From contig NZ_FNWJ01000002.1 in assembly GCF_900108055.1 (NCBI RefSeq), positions 320,382-384,381 of the forward strand: a stretch of 64,000 nucleotides of DNA, in the 5' to 3' direction. Shown piece after piece: positions 8,514 through 17,809 of the stretch. The notes below the pieces were generated by a model, which saw only the letters and a program-made list of their open reading frames with translations, ran no database searches and had not been told where the DNA came from. The position numbers and the translations under genes were made by a program. Numbering within the stretch: position 1 is the first letter of the stretch; each line of letters starts with the position of its first letter. The stretch comes from Thermoleophilum album (GTDB lineage: Bacteria > Actinomycetota > Thermoleophilia > Solirubrobacterales > Thermoleophilaceae).

Positions 8514-10199
8514 GTGAACACCGCCGACGCCCCGAGCACGCGTTTCCTGTTCGTGACTGGCGGTGTCGTCTCGGCGCTTGGAAAGGGCATCGCTGCCGCC
8601 TCGATCGGTCGCCTGTTGGTCGCCCGCGGCCTGAGCGTCGCCCTGCTCAAGTTCGATCCCTACATCAACGTTGACCCGGGCACGATGAGCCCGTTCCAAC
8701 ACGGTGAGGTGTTCGTCACGGAGGACGGCGCCGAAACCGACCTCGACCTCGGCCACTACGAGCGCTTCACGGACGTCAACACGACGCGCGCATCCAACGC
8801 GACCGCCGGCGCGATCTACGACGCCGTGATCCGCCGCGAGCGTCGCGGCGACTACCTCGGCGGCACCGTACAGGTAATTCCCCACATCACCGACGAGATC
8901 AAAAGCCGCATTCGTCTCGTCGCCGAGGCGCAGGCCGCCGACGTCGTGATCTGCGAGGTCGGCGGCACGGTCGGTGACATCGAGTCGCTGCCGTTCCTTG
9001 AGGCCTTGCGGCAGTTCCAAGTCGACCTCGGTCGCGAGCGCTGCATGTTCGTGCACGTCACGCTCGTGCCGTTCCTCGGGCACGCCGGTGAGCTCAAGAC
9101 GAAACCCACCCAGCACTCCGTTCAGGAGCTGCGGCGCATCGGCATTCAGCCGGACATGGTCATGTGCCGCAGCGAGGAGCGCCTGGGGCGCGAAATTCGC
9201 GACAAGATTGCGCTGTTCGCGAACCTGCCGGAGCGCTTCGTGGTGTCGGCTCCCGATGTCGACTTGATCTACAAGGTTCCGCTCGAGTTCCGACGGGAAG
9301 GCGTCGACGAGCGAATTCTCGAGCACTTCGGGATCTCCGCACCTGAGCCCGATCTGCGCGAGTGGGAGCAGCTCGTCGCACGCTATGACTCGGCAGTCGA
9401 GACCGTCCGCATCGGGCTTGTCGGCAAGTACACGAAGCTCGCCGATGCATACCTCTCGGTCACCGAAGCCTTAGGTCATGCCGGGGCCCACCACTTGGCG
9501 CGAGTCGAGGTGCGTTTCGTCGACGCTGAGCGCCTCGGTGAAGAGGAGACCGAGCGGTCGTTGCGCGAATGCGACGGCGTACTGATTCCGGGCGGCTTCG
9601 GGCAGCGCGGCGTGGAGGGCAAGATCGAGGCCGCACGTTTTGCGCGCGAGCGCGGCGTACCGTTCCTCGGGATCTGCCTGGGGATGCAGATCGCGGTCTG
9701 CGAGTTCGCACGCCACGTGGCGGGCATGGAGGGCGCCAACTCGACCGAGTTCGATCCCGAAACGCCGTACCCGGTGATCGATCTCTTGCCCGAGCAGAAG
9801 GAAGTTCGCGATCTCGGGGGCACGATGCGGCTAGGCGCCGATCCGGTCAAGCTGCACGCAGGCACGCGGGCGCGGGAGATCTACGGCGAAGCGGTGGTCT
9901 ACGAGCGGCACCGCCACCGCTACGAAGTCAACAATCACCTCCGTAAGCGGCTCGAGCGAGCTGGTCTGGTGTGCTCCGGTACGTCCCCGGACGAGCGGCT
10001 GGTGGAGATCGTCGAGCTGCGCGACCACCCGTTCTTCGTCGCATCCCAGTTCCACCCGGAGTTCAAGTCGCGTCCGACCCGCCCGCACCCCCTGTTCCGA
10101 GAGTTCGTCGGCGCTGCGCTGGAACAGGCGCGCCGGCGCGGTGCTGCGAGCGAAACGGCAGGCTCCGAGGCACGTTCGGTCACGGCCCGCGGGAGCTGA
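8514..10199 (+). CDS. pyrG: CTP synthase
   Basis: CTP synthase aminates UTP to CTP using glutamine and ATP. The 561-residue protein has an N-terminal synthetase domain opening with [13 protein letters not shown], the conserved [15 protein letters not shown] and GGTVGDIES motifs, and a C-terminal glutamine amidotransferase domain with the nucleophile in GICLGMQ (Cys about 388) and the HPEF histidine near the end. A C-terminal tail of about 25 residues is variable. The in-frame extension back to 8406 overlaps recN and has no conserved sequence, so GTG 8514 with its -10 element is preferred. The Nudix gene begins 6 bp downstream. Confidence 0.97.
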   Translation: MNTADAPSTRFLFVTGGVVSALGKGIAAASIGRLLVARGLSVALLKFDPYINVDPGTMSPFQHGEVFVTEDGAETDLDLGHYERFTDVNTTRASNATAGAIYDAVIRRERRGDYLGGTVQVIPHITDEIKSRIRLVAEAQAADVVICEVGGTVGDIESLPFLEALRQFQVDLGRERCMFVHVTLVPFLGHAGELKTKPTQHSVQELRRIGIQPDMVMCRSEERLGREIRDKIALFANLPERFVVSAPDVDLIYKVPLEFRREGVDERILEHFGISAPEPDLREWEQLVARYDSAVETVRIGLVGKYTKLADAYLSVTEALGHAGAHHLARVEVRFVDAERLGEEETERSLRECDGVLIPGGFGQRGVEGKIEAARFARERGVPFLGICLGMQIAVCEFARHVAGMEGANSTEFDPETPYPVIDLLPEQKEVRDLGGTMRLGADPVKLHAGTRAREIYGEAVVYERHRHRYEVNNHLRKRLERAGLVCSGTSPDERLVEIVELRDHPFFVASQFHPEFKSRPTRPHPLFREFVGAALEQARRRGAASETAGSEARSVTARGS

Positions 10200-10205
10200 G
10201 CGGCG

Positions 10206-10748
10206 TTGGCCTTCGAGCGCGTTTCCTCGGAGGTCGTCTGGCGGGGCCGGATCGCGACGGTGCGTGTCGATCGCTTTCGCCACGACGACTCGCCGGAGAT
10301 CGCGACCCGCGAGATCGTCGAGCACCCGGGCGCGGTCGCTGTGCTCGCCCACGATCACGAGTTCCTGTACATGGTTCGCCAGCCGCGGGAGGCGGTTGGG
10401 GAGGAGGCTCTGCTGGAGTTGCCTGCAGGCAAGCTCGACGGCGCGGACCGCGACCCCTTAGCTACGGCGCGTCGTGAACTCGCCGAAGAGGTCGGCAAGG
10501 GAGCTGCGCGGTGGCGCTGGCTGATGAAGTTCTACACCTCGCCCGGCTTCGCCGATGAGCAGGTTCACCTTTTTCTTGCCACTGACCTACACGACGAAAG
10601 CGCCGAGAGCGCGGACGATGAGCGGATCGAGGTGGTGCGCTGGCCGCTCGAACGCCTCGACGATGCGATCGCCGAATGCGCCGATGCGAAGAGCCTCGTA
10701 GGACTCCTCTGGCTGCGGCGCGAGCAGCTCACTGGTCGCTTCCCGTGA
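10206..10748 (+). CDS. Nudix hydrolase, ADP-ribose pyrophosphatase-like
   Basis: A 180-residue Nudix protein of the ADP-ribose pyrophosphatase group, which cleaves ADP-ribose or related nucleoside diphosphate sugars. LELPAGKLDG leads into the Nudix box, with RELAEEVG intact. The first conserved Glu of the box is replaced: the segment reads GADRDPLATARREL, with one extra residue and Arg/Asp where Glu is usual. The metal-binding EE pair is kept. It starts with TTG at 10206, 6 bp after pyrG. The same place in Mycobacterium tuberculosis (pyrG-Rv1700-xerD) holds an ADP-ribose pyrophosphatase, which supports the call. Confidence 0.85.
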   Translation: MAFERVSSEVVWRGRIATVRVDRFRHDDSPEIATREIVEHPGAVAVLAHDHEFLYMVRQPREAVGEEALLELPAGKLDGADRDPLATARRELAEEVGKGAARWRWLMKFYTSPGFADEQVHLFLATDLHDESAESADDERIEVVRWPLERLDDAIAECADAKSLVGLLWLRREQLTGRFP

Positions 10749-11761
10749 GCACCACGAAGTCCGCGGAGCGTCCGCGGCACGAGCGCCTGGTACTCGACTT
10801 CCTCGCGCACCTGGAGTTCGATCGGGGACTCTCCCGTAACACGCTCGCTGCCTACCGCAGCGACCTGCTGCAGTGGGGGGAATTCCTGCGCGAGCGACGA
10901 CGCCACGCGCTCACCGCGCGACCGTCCGACGTGCAGGACTTCCTGGCCGCGTTGGCAGCGGGACGCGAGTCGAGGCGTCCAGCGCCGCAGCGACAGCCAC
11001 GGGCTGCAGGCGAACCGCGCGCGCGCCCCACTACCGTCCGCCGCAAGGCGGCCGCGCTGAGGGCCTTTTACCGCTTTCTGCGCTCCGAGGGTCTGCGGTC
11101 TGACGATCCCACCACGGCTCTTCGCGCGCCGCGGCGGCCGCGCCGGGCACCGGCCGTGCTGCGCCGCGACGAGGTCGAGCGACTTCTGGCTGCGCCGCGC
11201 GGCAGCGACCCGCTCACGCTGCGCGACCGGGCGCTGCTTGAGCTGCTCTACGCCTGCGGCTTGCGGGCCTCGGAGGCGGCCGCTCTCGACCTTGGTGACA
11301 TCGATCCCCAGGAGGCGCTTGTGCGCGTGCGTGGCAAGGGGGAGAAGGAGCGCCTAGTGCCAGTCGGGAGGGTTGCTCTGTCGGCGCTCGACCTGTGGCT
11401 CTCGCGGGGACGTCCACGGCTCGTCGGCGCCACAAACGAGCGCGCGCTGTTCGTCAACGCCCGAGGTGGGCGCCTCACTCGACAGGGCGTCTACACGATC
11501 GTGCGCCGACACGCACGCACCGCCGGTCTGGCGCGAAAGCTCAGTCCGCACACGCTGCGTCACACCTTCGCAACTCACCTGCTGGCCGGCGGCTGCGACC
11601 TGCGCACCGTCCAGGAGCTGCTCGGCCACGCCGACGTCACGACTACGCAGATCTACACGCAACTCGCGGCCGATCGTCTGCGCGACGATTACTACCGGGC
11701 TCATCCCCGCGCGCTGCACAAAGCCGTGCAGGAGCTCCCCGACCGCAAGTTTGATGCCTGA
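10745..11761 (+). CDS. xerD: Tyrosine recombinase XerD-type
   Basis: XerC/XerD recombinases resolve chromosome dimers at dif. The 338-residue protein has an N-terminal SAM-like DNA-binding domain (about 10-125) and a C-terminal catalytic domain. ACGLRASEA carries the first catalytic Arg, and HTLRHTFATHLL, GHADVTTTQIYT and Tyr about 304 complete the set. The N-terminal domain carries a basic, Pro/Arg-rich insert of roughly 15-20 residues near 75-95. GTG 10745 overlaps the Nudix stop (GTGA) and is preferred over the earlier in-frame ATG. XerC cannot be excluded, but the pyrG-Nudix-xerD order favours XerD. Confidence 0.92.
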   Translation: MSTTKSAERPRHERLVLDFLAHLEFDRGLSRNTLAAYRSDLLQWGEFLRERRRHALTARPSDVQDFLAALAAGRESRRPAPQRQPRAAGEPRARPTTVRRKAAALRAFYRFLRSEGLRSDDPTTALRAPRRPRRAPAVLRRDEVERLLAAPRGSDPLTLRDRALLELLYACGLRASEAAALDLGDIDPQEALVRVRGKGEKERLVPVGRVALSALDLWLSRGRPRLVGATNERALFVNARGGRLTRQGVYTIVRRHARTAGLARKLSPHTLRHTFATHLLAGGCDLRTVQELLGHADVTTTQIYTQLAADRLRDDYYRAHPRALHKAVQELPDRKFDA

Positions 11762-12659
11762 GCTTCCGGAGGTCGAAACGCTTCGTCGGCAGCTCTCGCC
11801 TGTGCTTACGGGCACGCGAGTGCTAGACGTCGTGGTCCACGACGCACGGCTCTGTGAGCCGCTTCCCGTTGGAGAGCTCGAAGCCGCGCTTCTCGGTCGC
11901 GTCGTGTTGCAAATCGCGCGGCGCGGTAAGCACCTGTTGTTCGAGCTCGGGGACGGCAGTTGGCTGGTGCTGCATCTGCGAATGACAGGCAACCTCTTGG
12001 TCGTCGAGCAGCGCTCGCCGCGACTTCGCTACGAGCGCGCCCGCTTCACCTTTGAGCGCCGCGCTGAGCGGGACGAGTGTGCTCTCGCCTTCTGTGATCC
12101 TCGGCGTTTCGGGACCGCGCAGGTCTTCCCCGATCGCTCGCGTCTGCTCGCCTGGCTGGAGGCGCGGCTCGGTCCGGAGCCTTTGTCGGACCGCTTCGAC
12201 GCGGACATCCTGGGCGCCGCGATCGCTGGCCGCAGAGCACCTATAAAGGCGCTGCTGTTGGATCAGCGGGTGCTCGCCGGTGTCGGCAACATCTATGCCG
12301 ACGAAGCGCTCTTTCGGGCGGGCATCCATCCCGCACGCCCCGCTTGCAAACTGCGGCGCGCGGAGCTCGAGGCACTGGTGTCCGCGATCAAGGCTGCGCT
12401 GGAAGCCGGGATCGAACACCAGGGCGCGTCGATCGACGACTTCCGCCACAGCGACGGTCGGCGCGGACGCTTCCAGGACGAGTTTCTCGTACACCGCCGC
12501 CTCGGTCAGCCCTGCCCACGCTGCGGCGAAAAGATCCGCAAGGAACGGATCGCCGGGCGTGGCACCTACTACTGCCGCCGCTGCCAGCCGCCGCCGCGCG
12601 CTAGGCGGCGAGCAGCTCCGGCAGACGCCCCGCGCGGTCGGCCGCCAAGAGCTCGCTGA
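11754..12659 (+). CDS. mutM: Formamidopyrimidine-DNA glycosylase
   Basis: Fpg/MutM excises 8-oxoguanine and other oxidised purines and nicks the abasic site. The 301-residue protein begins MPELPEVETLRR, with the catalytic Pro and Glu right after the start Met, and has RRGKHLLFEL (beta-lyase region) and the helix-two-turn-helix segment AGVGNIYADEALF. The C-terminal zinc finger has CPRCG and YYCRRC. It starts 8 bp before the xerD stop. The last 20 residues form an Arg/Pro tail that overlaps the 3' end of the convergent glutaredoxin gene by 59 bp, so the tail may be a by-product of that overlap. Confidence 0.95.
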   Translation: MPELPEVETLRRQLSPVLTGTRVLDVVVHDARLCEPLPVGELEAALLGRVVLQIARRGKHLLFELGDGSWLVLHLRMTGNLLVVEQRSPRLRYERARFTFERRAERDECALAFCDPRRFGTAQVFPDRSRLLAWLEARLGPEPLSDRFDADILGAAIAGRRAPIKALLLDQRVLAGVGNIYADEALFRAGIHPARPACKLRRAELEALVSAIKAALEAGIEHQGASIDDFRHSDGRRGRFQDEFLVHRRLGQPCPRCGEKIRKERIAGRGTYYCRRCQPPPRARRRAAPADAPRGRPPRAR

Positions 12660-12894
12660 AGCCGCCGATCGGGCGGTCGCCGACGACGATCTGCGGGAAC
12701 GTGTAGCGGCCGGTCAGCGCCACCAGCTCGGCACGTCCGGCGGGGTCGCGCGCGAGGTTGACCTCGCGGTAGCGGATGCCACGGGCCTCCAGCAGCCGCT
12801 TCGCGTGGGTGCAGTAGGGACAAGGTTCGGTCGTGTAGATGACGACCTGCGCGACGCCCTCGTGAGCGGTCTCGGTGACCGTTTCGTCCGTCAT
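12601..12894 (-). CDS. grx: Glutaredoxin-family thiol-disulfide protein
   Basis: A 97-residue thioredoxin-fold protein with the redox site CPYC at about residues 22-25, a TFPQIVVGD segment containing the cis-Pro, and GGFSEL after it: the glutaredoxin 3 / mycoredoxin pattern. In actinobacteria such proteins often use mycothiol rather than glutathione. I chose ATG 12894, which has TACACT 9 bp upstream; a GTG at 12903 would add three residues. Its 3' end overlaps mutM on the other strand, and its promoter region is shared with recO. Confidence 0.9.
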   Translation of the reverse strand: MTDETVTETAHEGVAQVVIYTTEPCPYCTHAKRLLEARGIRYREVNLARDPAGRAELVALTGRYTFPQIVVGDRPIGGFSELLAADRAGRLPELLAA

Positions 12895-12902
12895 CGAAGC
12901 CA

Positions 12903-12909
12903 CAGTGTA
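12903..12909. promoter_or_regulatory. Shared divergent -10 region between grx and recO
   Basis: Only 20 bp separate grx ATG 12894 from recO GTG 12915. On the minus strand TACACT (12909-12904) ends 9 bp before grx. On the plus strand CAGTGT (12903-12908) occupies the -12 to -7 positions relative to recO. The same bases thus seem to serve both directions. Confidence 0.4.
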
Positions 12910-12914
12910 AGACG

Positions 12915-13634
12915 GTGAAAAAACGTCCCTACGAGTGCGAGGCGATCGTCGTCAGGTCGATCCGTTACGGCGAAGCGGACCGCGTGCTGCACCTTTATGC
13001 GCGCGAGCTCGGCCGGGTCGCTGCGATCGCGAAGGGTGTCAGGCGCGGCCGGTCGCGGCGCGCCGGGCGCCTCGAGTTGCTCGTGCGCGCGCGCATGACG
13101 TTGCGGCGCGGTAGCGGCGAGCTTTTCACCGTCGGTCAGGTCGACACCGTTCGCGCGCACGCACGGTTGCGCGAGTCGCGGGCGGCGCTTCTTTGTGGGC
13201 TCGAGCTTGGCGAGACCGTCGCGCGGCTGCTCGACGCGGCCGAACCGAACGTCGCTGCGTACAACCTGCTGGGCAATGCGCTCGACCTGCTCGACCGCGC
13301 CCCCGAGCGCGCCGGGCAGGCTTTTTCGCTCGCTTTTCGCCTCAAACTGATGCTCGCCGCCGGCTTCTGTCCAGAGCTTGCGCGCTGCGCCGAGTGCGGT
13401 GAGGAGGCCGCTGTCGCGGGCTTCTCGCCGGCTTCCGGCGGCATCGTCTGCGAGCGCTGCGCGAGCGGCTCGTTGCCGTTCGGCCGGGAAGAGCACGAGT
13501 TCGCGGTGGCGGCGCTGACGCACCGACTCGCTGAGACTCCAACGGCCAGCGATCAGGCGCTCGCGCGCATCGACCGAGCACTGGCCGCGATGCTCGAGCG
13601 ACACGCGCACGTCAAGCTCAGGCGGGTGGCATGA
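12915..13634 (+). CDS. recO: DNA repair protein RecO
   Basis: RecO anneals single strands and loads RecA with RecR in gap repair. The 239-residue protein starts YECEAIVVRSIRYGEADRVLHLY, has the typical OB fold with AIAKGVRRGRSRRAGRLEL, and a zinc-binding pattern CAECG followed by CERC. It starts with GTG 12915 after an 11-bp gap from the start of the longest possible grx reading. The dgt start overlaps its stop (ATGA), giving the frequent actinobacterial recO-dgt-dnaG order. Confidence 0.93.
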   Translation: MKKRPYECEAIVVRSIRYGEADRVLHLYARELGRVAAIAKGVRRGRSRRAGRLELLVRARMTLRRGSGELFTVGQVDTVRAHARLRESRAALLCGLELGETVARLLDAAEPNVAAYNLLGNALDLLDRAPERAGQAFSLAFRLKLMLAAGFCPELARCAECGEEAAVAGFSPASGGIVCERCASGSLPFGREEHEFAVAALTHRLAETPTASDQALARIDRALAAMLERHAHVKLRRVA

Positions 13635-14656
13635 TCGGCGTCGCGATGGAGCCGGAGCAGTTGCGCGGCGAGGCTTTCAGGGCCCGCATCGAGCGCCTCG
13701 AGGAGATCATGCTCTCGCCGTTGGCGCAGCGCTCCTACCCGGCTCGCCGACGTCGACCGGAGCCCGACTCGACCCATCGCACCCCCTTCCAACGCGATCG
13801 CGACCGCATCGTCCACTCCAAGGCGTTCCGCAGGCTGAAGCACAAAACCCAGGTCTTCATCGCGCCCGGCGGTGACCACTACCGCACGCGTCTCACGCAC
13901 ACGCTCGAGACCTGTGGCATCGCTCGCAACGTGGCACGAGCGCTGGGTCTCAACGAGGACCTGACGGAGGCGATTTGCCTCGGTCACGATCTCGGGCACG
14001 CGCCCTTTGGTCACATCGGTGAGCAGGTTCTCGACGAGTGCGCGCGGGAGTATTTCGGTCGCGGCTTTCGTCACAACGAGCACTCGCTGCGGGTCGTCGA
14101 CGTCCTGGAGCGAGACGGCCAGGGCCTCAATCTCACCGAGCAGGTGCGGGACGGCATCCTGCGTCACACCGGTCCCGAGCAGCCGGCGACGCTGGAGGGC
14201 CGGATCGTGCGCCTGGTCGATCGCATTGCCTACATCAACCACGACATCGACGACGCGCTGCGCGCCGGCGTTCTCGACCGCTCAGAGTTGCCGCGGGCGG
14301 AGATCGAGCTGCTCGGCGAGACTGGATCGGAGCGGATCGAGACGCTCGTTCGGGATCTAATCGACCACTCGGCGGCCGCCGGCGACATCGTGCAAGGAGA
14401 GGAGGTTGGCGCGGCGATGGCGCGGCTGCGCTCGTTCATGTTCGACCGTGTTTACCTCGGTCCCGAGGCGCAGCGCGAGCAGCCGCGCATCGAGCGCATG
14501 CTGCGAGCACTGTTCGCTCACTACGTTGAGCACCCGCCGCCGGCGCTCGCAGCCCAAGCTTCGCTGGCGGATCGCGTGATCGACTGGCTGGCGGGCATGA
14601 CCGACCGCTTCGCCATCCGCGCCTTCCAAGAGCTCGCCGTTCCCAAAGGCTTCTAG
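13631..14656 (+). CDS. dgt: dGTPase-like HD-domain triphosphohydrolase
   Basis: Family members hydrolyse dNTPs to deoxynucleoside and triphosphate. The 341-residue protein has the HD metal-site pattern: FRRLKHKTQVF and TRLTHTLE supply the first His, ICLGHDLGHAPFGHIGE the HD pair, and YINHDIDD the distal Asp. It is a shorter, type-2 member than E. coli Dgt. ATG 13631 overlaps the recO stop. It sits directly upstream of dnaG-rpoD. Confidence 0.92.
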   Translation: MIGVAMEPEQLRGEAFRARIERLEEIMLSPLAQRSYPARRRRPEPDSTHRTPFQRDRDRIVHSKAFRRLKHKTQVFIAPGGDHYRTRLTHTLETCGIARNVARALGLNEDLTEAICLGHDLGHAPFGHIGEQVLDECAREYFGRGFRHNEHSLRVVDVLERDGQGLNLTEQVRDGILRHTGPEQPATLEGRIVRLVDRIAYINHDIDDALRAGVLDRSELPRAEIELLGETGSERIETLVRDLIDHSAAAGDIVQGEEVGAAMARLRSFMFDRVYLGPEAQREQPRIERMLRALFAHYVEHPPPALAAQASLADRVIDWLAGMTDRFAIRAFQELAVPKGF

Positions 14657-14670
14657 GGGCACCGGCGGCG

Positions 14671-16446
14671 ATGCCGCAGTTCACGAGAGCTTCGCTGGAG
14701 CGCCTGCGCGAGGCCATCGACATGGTCGCGCTGGTAAGCGAGCGCACCGAGCTGCGCCGCGTCGGCAGCCGCTGGATGGGGCTGTGCCCGTTCCACGACG
14801 AGCGCACTCCGTCCTTTTCCGTGAACGCCGAGGACAAGCTCTACCACTGTTTTGGTTGTGGCGCGAGCGGCGATGCGATTCGGTTCGTCGAGGAGATCGA
14901 GGGGCTCGATTTCGTCGCCGCGGTGGAGGCACTGGCGGAGCGCTTCGGCGTCCAGCTTGAGCGCGAGGCGGTCGGGGCGGGGGAGGACGCGCAAACTCGA
15001 CGCCGGCAGCGGCTGTTCGAGCTGCTCGCACGAGCAGCGGCCTTTTACGCGCGCGTCCTCTGGGAGAGCGAGGACGCAACGGAAGCGCGTCGCTACCTGG
15101 CTGCGCGAGGACTCCGAGAAGAAGTTCTACGTTCCTTCCGGGTCGGTTTCGCGCCGCCCGCCTGGGATCGGTTGGCGCGCGCGGCGGCCGCCCAGGGCTT
15201 CAGCGCCGACGAGCTGATCGCTGCCGGCCTTTGCACGCGCTCGCAGCGTGGCCTCTATGACCGCTTCCGGGGCCGTATCACCTTCCCGATCTGCGATCGC
15301 CGGGGACGAGTTCTTGGCTTCGGCGCGCGGCGCATGGGGACGGGCGAGGGACCTAAGTATCTGAACAGCCCCGAAAGCGAGCTGTTCCGAAAGGGCCGAG
15401 TCCTGTTCGGCGCCGACCGCGCGCGGGCTGCCGCCGCCAAGCGCGGGCGCGTGATCGTGGTGGAGGGCTACACCGACGTGCTTGCTCTGCACCAGGTCGG
15501 CCTACAGGAGACCGTGGCGGTGATGGGCACCGCGCTCGGCGAAGAGCAGTTCCGCGAGCTCGAGCGTCTCGCCCCGCGGATCGTTCTGGCGCTCGACCCC
15601 GACCGTGCCGGTTTGGCTGCGATGGAGCGTGCCGGCGAGCTCGCGGAGCGGCTGGGGTTGGAGTTGCGCGTCGCGCAACTGCCTGCGGGCAAGGACCCAG
15701 CCGACGTCGTTCAGGAGCTCGGCGGGGAGGCCGTCGAACAGGCGATTTCGTCGGCGACACCGCTGCTCGAGTATCAAGTGTCGCGCGTCCTTGCCGATGC
15801 GGACTTGGAGGACCCGCATGCGCGCGACACCGCGCTCGAGGAGACGCTTCGCTTGATCGCAGGCACGGACGCAGGTATCCATCGACAGCAGCAGCTCGTC
15901 CGCCGGGTAGCCGACGAACTCGACGTTCCTGTCGAGTGGCTTTCGGCCCGCCTGCGGGAGCACGTCGGCGGGGATCGCAGGCGTCGTCGAGCCGGCGCGG
16001 GAGACCACGCAACGCCGGACCCGGCGCTCATTATCAGCGACCCGTACGCGCCGGAACGAGAGTTCCTCGTCGCTGCGCTCGCGGCCGGCGAGGCAGGTGT
16101 ATCGGCGCTGCGGCGGGCGCGCGAGGAGCTCTTCGCATCACCGCTCTGGCGTCGTGTTCGACGGGTGCTGGCGAGCGATCCGCAAGATCCACTACCGGCA
16201 GCCGAGCGTGACGGCGAGGCGACGGCGCGTGCCGTCTCCGAGCTGATCTCAAAAGCTCACGAGCGCGGTGGTGCGGACAGTGGCGAGCTCGAGGCACAAC
16301 TGATGCAGCTCGAGCTGCGCCACGTGGAGCGGCAACTGCCGCGCGCGCTGCGCGAGCGCAGGCTCCAGGAGCACGCCGAGCTGGTGCGCCGCCGTCAGGA
16401 GCTTCTGCGCCAGATCGACCAGACGCTCGGGAGCAGCGAGCCATGA
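14671..16446 (+). CDS. dnaG: DNA primase
   Basis: DnaG makes RNA primers at the replication fork. The 591-residue protein has an N-terminal CHC2 zinc domain ([22 protein letters not shown]), a Toprim catalytic core with [11 protein letters not shown] and ALDPDRAG, and a C-terminal helical DnaB-interacting region from about 440 on. The length is typical. The start ATG 14671 follows dgt by 14 bp. Its stop overlaps the rpoD start (ATGA), so primase and housekeeping sigma are cotranscribed as in the classical macromolecular synthesis operon (without rpsU). Confidence 0.97.
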   Translation: MPQFTRASLERLREAIDMVALVSERTELRRVGSRWMGLCPFHDERTPSFSVNAEDKLYHCFGCGASGDAIRFVEEIEGLDFVAAVEALAERFGVQLEREAVGAGEDAQTRRRQRLFELLARAAAFYARVLWESEDATEARRYLAARGLREEVLRSFRVGFAPPAWDRLARAAAAQGFSADELIAAGLCTRSQRGLYDRFRGRITFPICDRRGRVLGFGARRMGTGEGPKYLNSPESELFRKGRVLFGADRARAAAAKRGRVIVVEGYTDVLALHQVGLQETVAVMGTALGEEQFRELERLAPRIVLALDPDRAGLAAMERAGELAERLGLELRVAQLPAGKDPADVVQELGGEAVEQAISSATPLLEYQVSRVLADADLEDPHARDTALEETLRLIAGTDAGIHRQQQLVRRVADELDVPVEWLSARLREHVGGDRRRRRAGAGDHATPDPALIISDPYAPEREFLVAALAAGEAGVSALRRAREELFASPLWRRVRRVLASDPQDPLPAAERDGEATARAVSELISKAHERGGADSGELEAQLMQLELRHVERQLPRALRERRLQEHAELVRRRQELLRQIDQTLGSSEP

Positions 16447-17663
16447 AAGCCGGCAAGAGAGTCAGCGCGCCGAGCACGCAACGGAACAGCGACGCGAAAG
16501 CAACGAACAACGGCAAGAACGGTGCTTCGCGGCGTAACGGCCGCAGCGGTGGCAGCCCGACCGTCGCCCCAAAAAGCAAGCGCGCAGCGGCCAGTGACCT
16601 GATGTCACGGAGTTCCGACGAGGCCGCCGAGACCACGCATGGTGCGCGACGGGCGGGCGTCGATCCGCCCTTCGATGACGACAGCCTCGAGCGCGAGGCG
16701 ATCGACTCGCTGTGGGACGAAGAACCCGAAGAGTTGGCGTCTGAGGGGCACGGTGAAATACCCGACCTGTTCGACGAAGGCGGGGTCGTCAGCTCGGGAC
16801 TCGAGCCGCCGCTTCCCGAGGAGGGCACCGAAGACGCAGTGCGCCTGTACCTGCGCGCGATTGGCCGGGTGCCGCTACTGACCAAGGAAGACGAGATCCG
16901 GCTCGCCAAGCGCATCGAGCGCAACGACATGGCGGCCAAGAACGCGCTGATCGAGGCCAACCTGCGGCTCGTGGTCTCGATCGCGAAGCGCTACACAGGT
17001 CGCGGGTTGACGCTGCTCGACCTGATCCAAGAGGGCAACGTCGGCTTGATCCGCGCGGTCGAGAAGTTCGATTGGCGGCGCGGCTACAAGTTCTCGACCT
17101 ACGCAACCTGGTGGATCCGCCAGGCGATCACACGTGCGCTCGCCGATCAATCGCGGACCATCCGCATACCCGTGCACGTGGTCGAGCGCATGAACAAGGT
17201 GATGCGCGCGCGTCGCGATCTCGCCCAGAAGCTCAACCGCGACCCGACCACCGAGGAGTTGGCCCAGGCCGTCGGGATGCCACCCGAAAAGGTCGAGGAG
17301 ATCATCAAGCTTGGGCAGGAGCCGGTCTCGCTCGAGACGCCTGTCGGATCGGACGAGGGTGATGCCGCCGAGCTCGGCGACTTCATCGAGGACGACTCCG
17401 AGCCGCCGCTTGAGCGCGTGGCCAACCGCATCCGCGACGAAGACCTCCGCCGGGTTCTGAAGCTCCTACCGTGGCGCGAGCGACGGGTTGTCGAGCTTCG
17501 CTACGGACTTGCGCCGGAGGGTCCGATGACACTCGAGGAGATCGGCAAGCACGTGGGGGTGACGCGTGAGCGGGTCCGCCAGATCGAGGCGAAGACATTG
17601 ATCCTGCTCAAGAACCTCGAGGAGGCTCGGCGACTCGTCGGAACCACCGAGGAGGTGCGTTAG
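16443..17663 (+). CDS. rpoD: Principal RNA polymerase sigma factor
   Basis: The housekeeping sigma-70 factor. The 406-residue protein has a Lys/Ser-rich low-complexity N-terminus (about 1-120), region 1.2 ([20 protein letters not shown]), region 2 with [33 protein letters not shown] and the 2.3-2.4 segment [18 protein letters not shown], region 3, and region 4.2 ([19 protein letters not shown]). The short acidic segment before region 1.2 replaces the long region 1.1 of E. coli. The ATG overlaps the dnaG stop. Confidence 0.96.
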   Translation: MKAGKRVSAPSTQRNSDAKATNNGKNGASRRNGRSGGSPTVAPKSKRAAASDLMSRSSDEAAETTHGARRAGVDPPFDDDSLEREAIDSLWDEEPEELASEGHGEIPDLFDEGGVVSSGLEPPLPEEGTEDAVRLYLRAIGRVPLLTKEDEIRLAKRIERNDMAAKNALIEANLRLVVSIAKRYTGRGLTLLDLIQEGNVGLIRAVEKFDWRRGYKFSTYATWWIRQAITRALADQSRTIRIPVHVVERMNKVMRARRDLAQKLNRDPTTEELAQAVGMPPEKVEEIIKLGQEPVSLETPVGSDEGDAAELGDFIEDDSEPPLERVANRIRDEDLRRVLKLLPWRERRVVELRYGLAPEGPMTLEEIGKHVGVTRERVRQIEAKTLILLKNLEEARRLVGTTEEVR

Positions 17664-17681
17664 CCGCTTGCATCGCGGCTA
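17661..17681 (+). terminator. Hairpin overlapping the rpoD stop
   Basis: TAGCCGC (17661-17667) and GCGGCTA (17675-17681) form a perfect 7-bp stem with a 7-base loop; the rpoD stop codon is in the 5' arm. No T tract follows, so intrinsic termination is only possible. Confidence 0.4.
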
Positions 17682-17697
17682 GCATTCGCCGAGTCGC

Positions 17698-17730
17698 CGC
17701 CGCGGGTCGTAGCGACCGACTCTCGCGGCG
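17698..17730 (+). other. Nested inverted repeat upstream of tRNA-Asn
   Basis: CGCCGCG (17698-17704) pairs with CGCGGCG (17724-17730), and inside it GGTCG (17705-17709) pairs with CGACC (17713-17717). The structure ends 6 bp before the tRNA. It may be a processing stem or part of the rpoD 3' region. Confidence 0.35.
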
Positions 17731-17736
17731 AAGCGG

Positions 17737-17809
17737 TCCGGGGTAGCTCAATTGGCAGAGCGGCTGGCTGTTAACCAGTAGGTTGTGGGTTCGAGTCCCA
17801 CCCCCGGAG
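17737..17809 (+). tRNA. tRNA-Asn (GTT)
   Basis: A complete cloverleaf of 73 nt. Acceptor stem TCCGGGG / CCCCGGA, D arm GCTC-GAGC, anticodon loop CTGTTAA at 17768-17774 giving anticodon GTT, and TPsiC arm GTGGG-TTCGAGT-CCCAC. The 3' CCA is not encoded. The minus-strand glycosyltransferase gene ends inside it. Confidence 0.97.

Noticed and set aside
17771-17809. Calling the tail RGWDSNPQPTG a conserved domain
   Set aside because: It is the antisense translation of tRNA-Asn, a well-known artefact sequence, not a protein motif.
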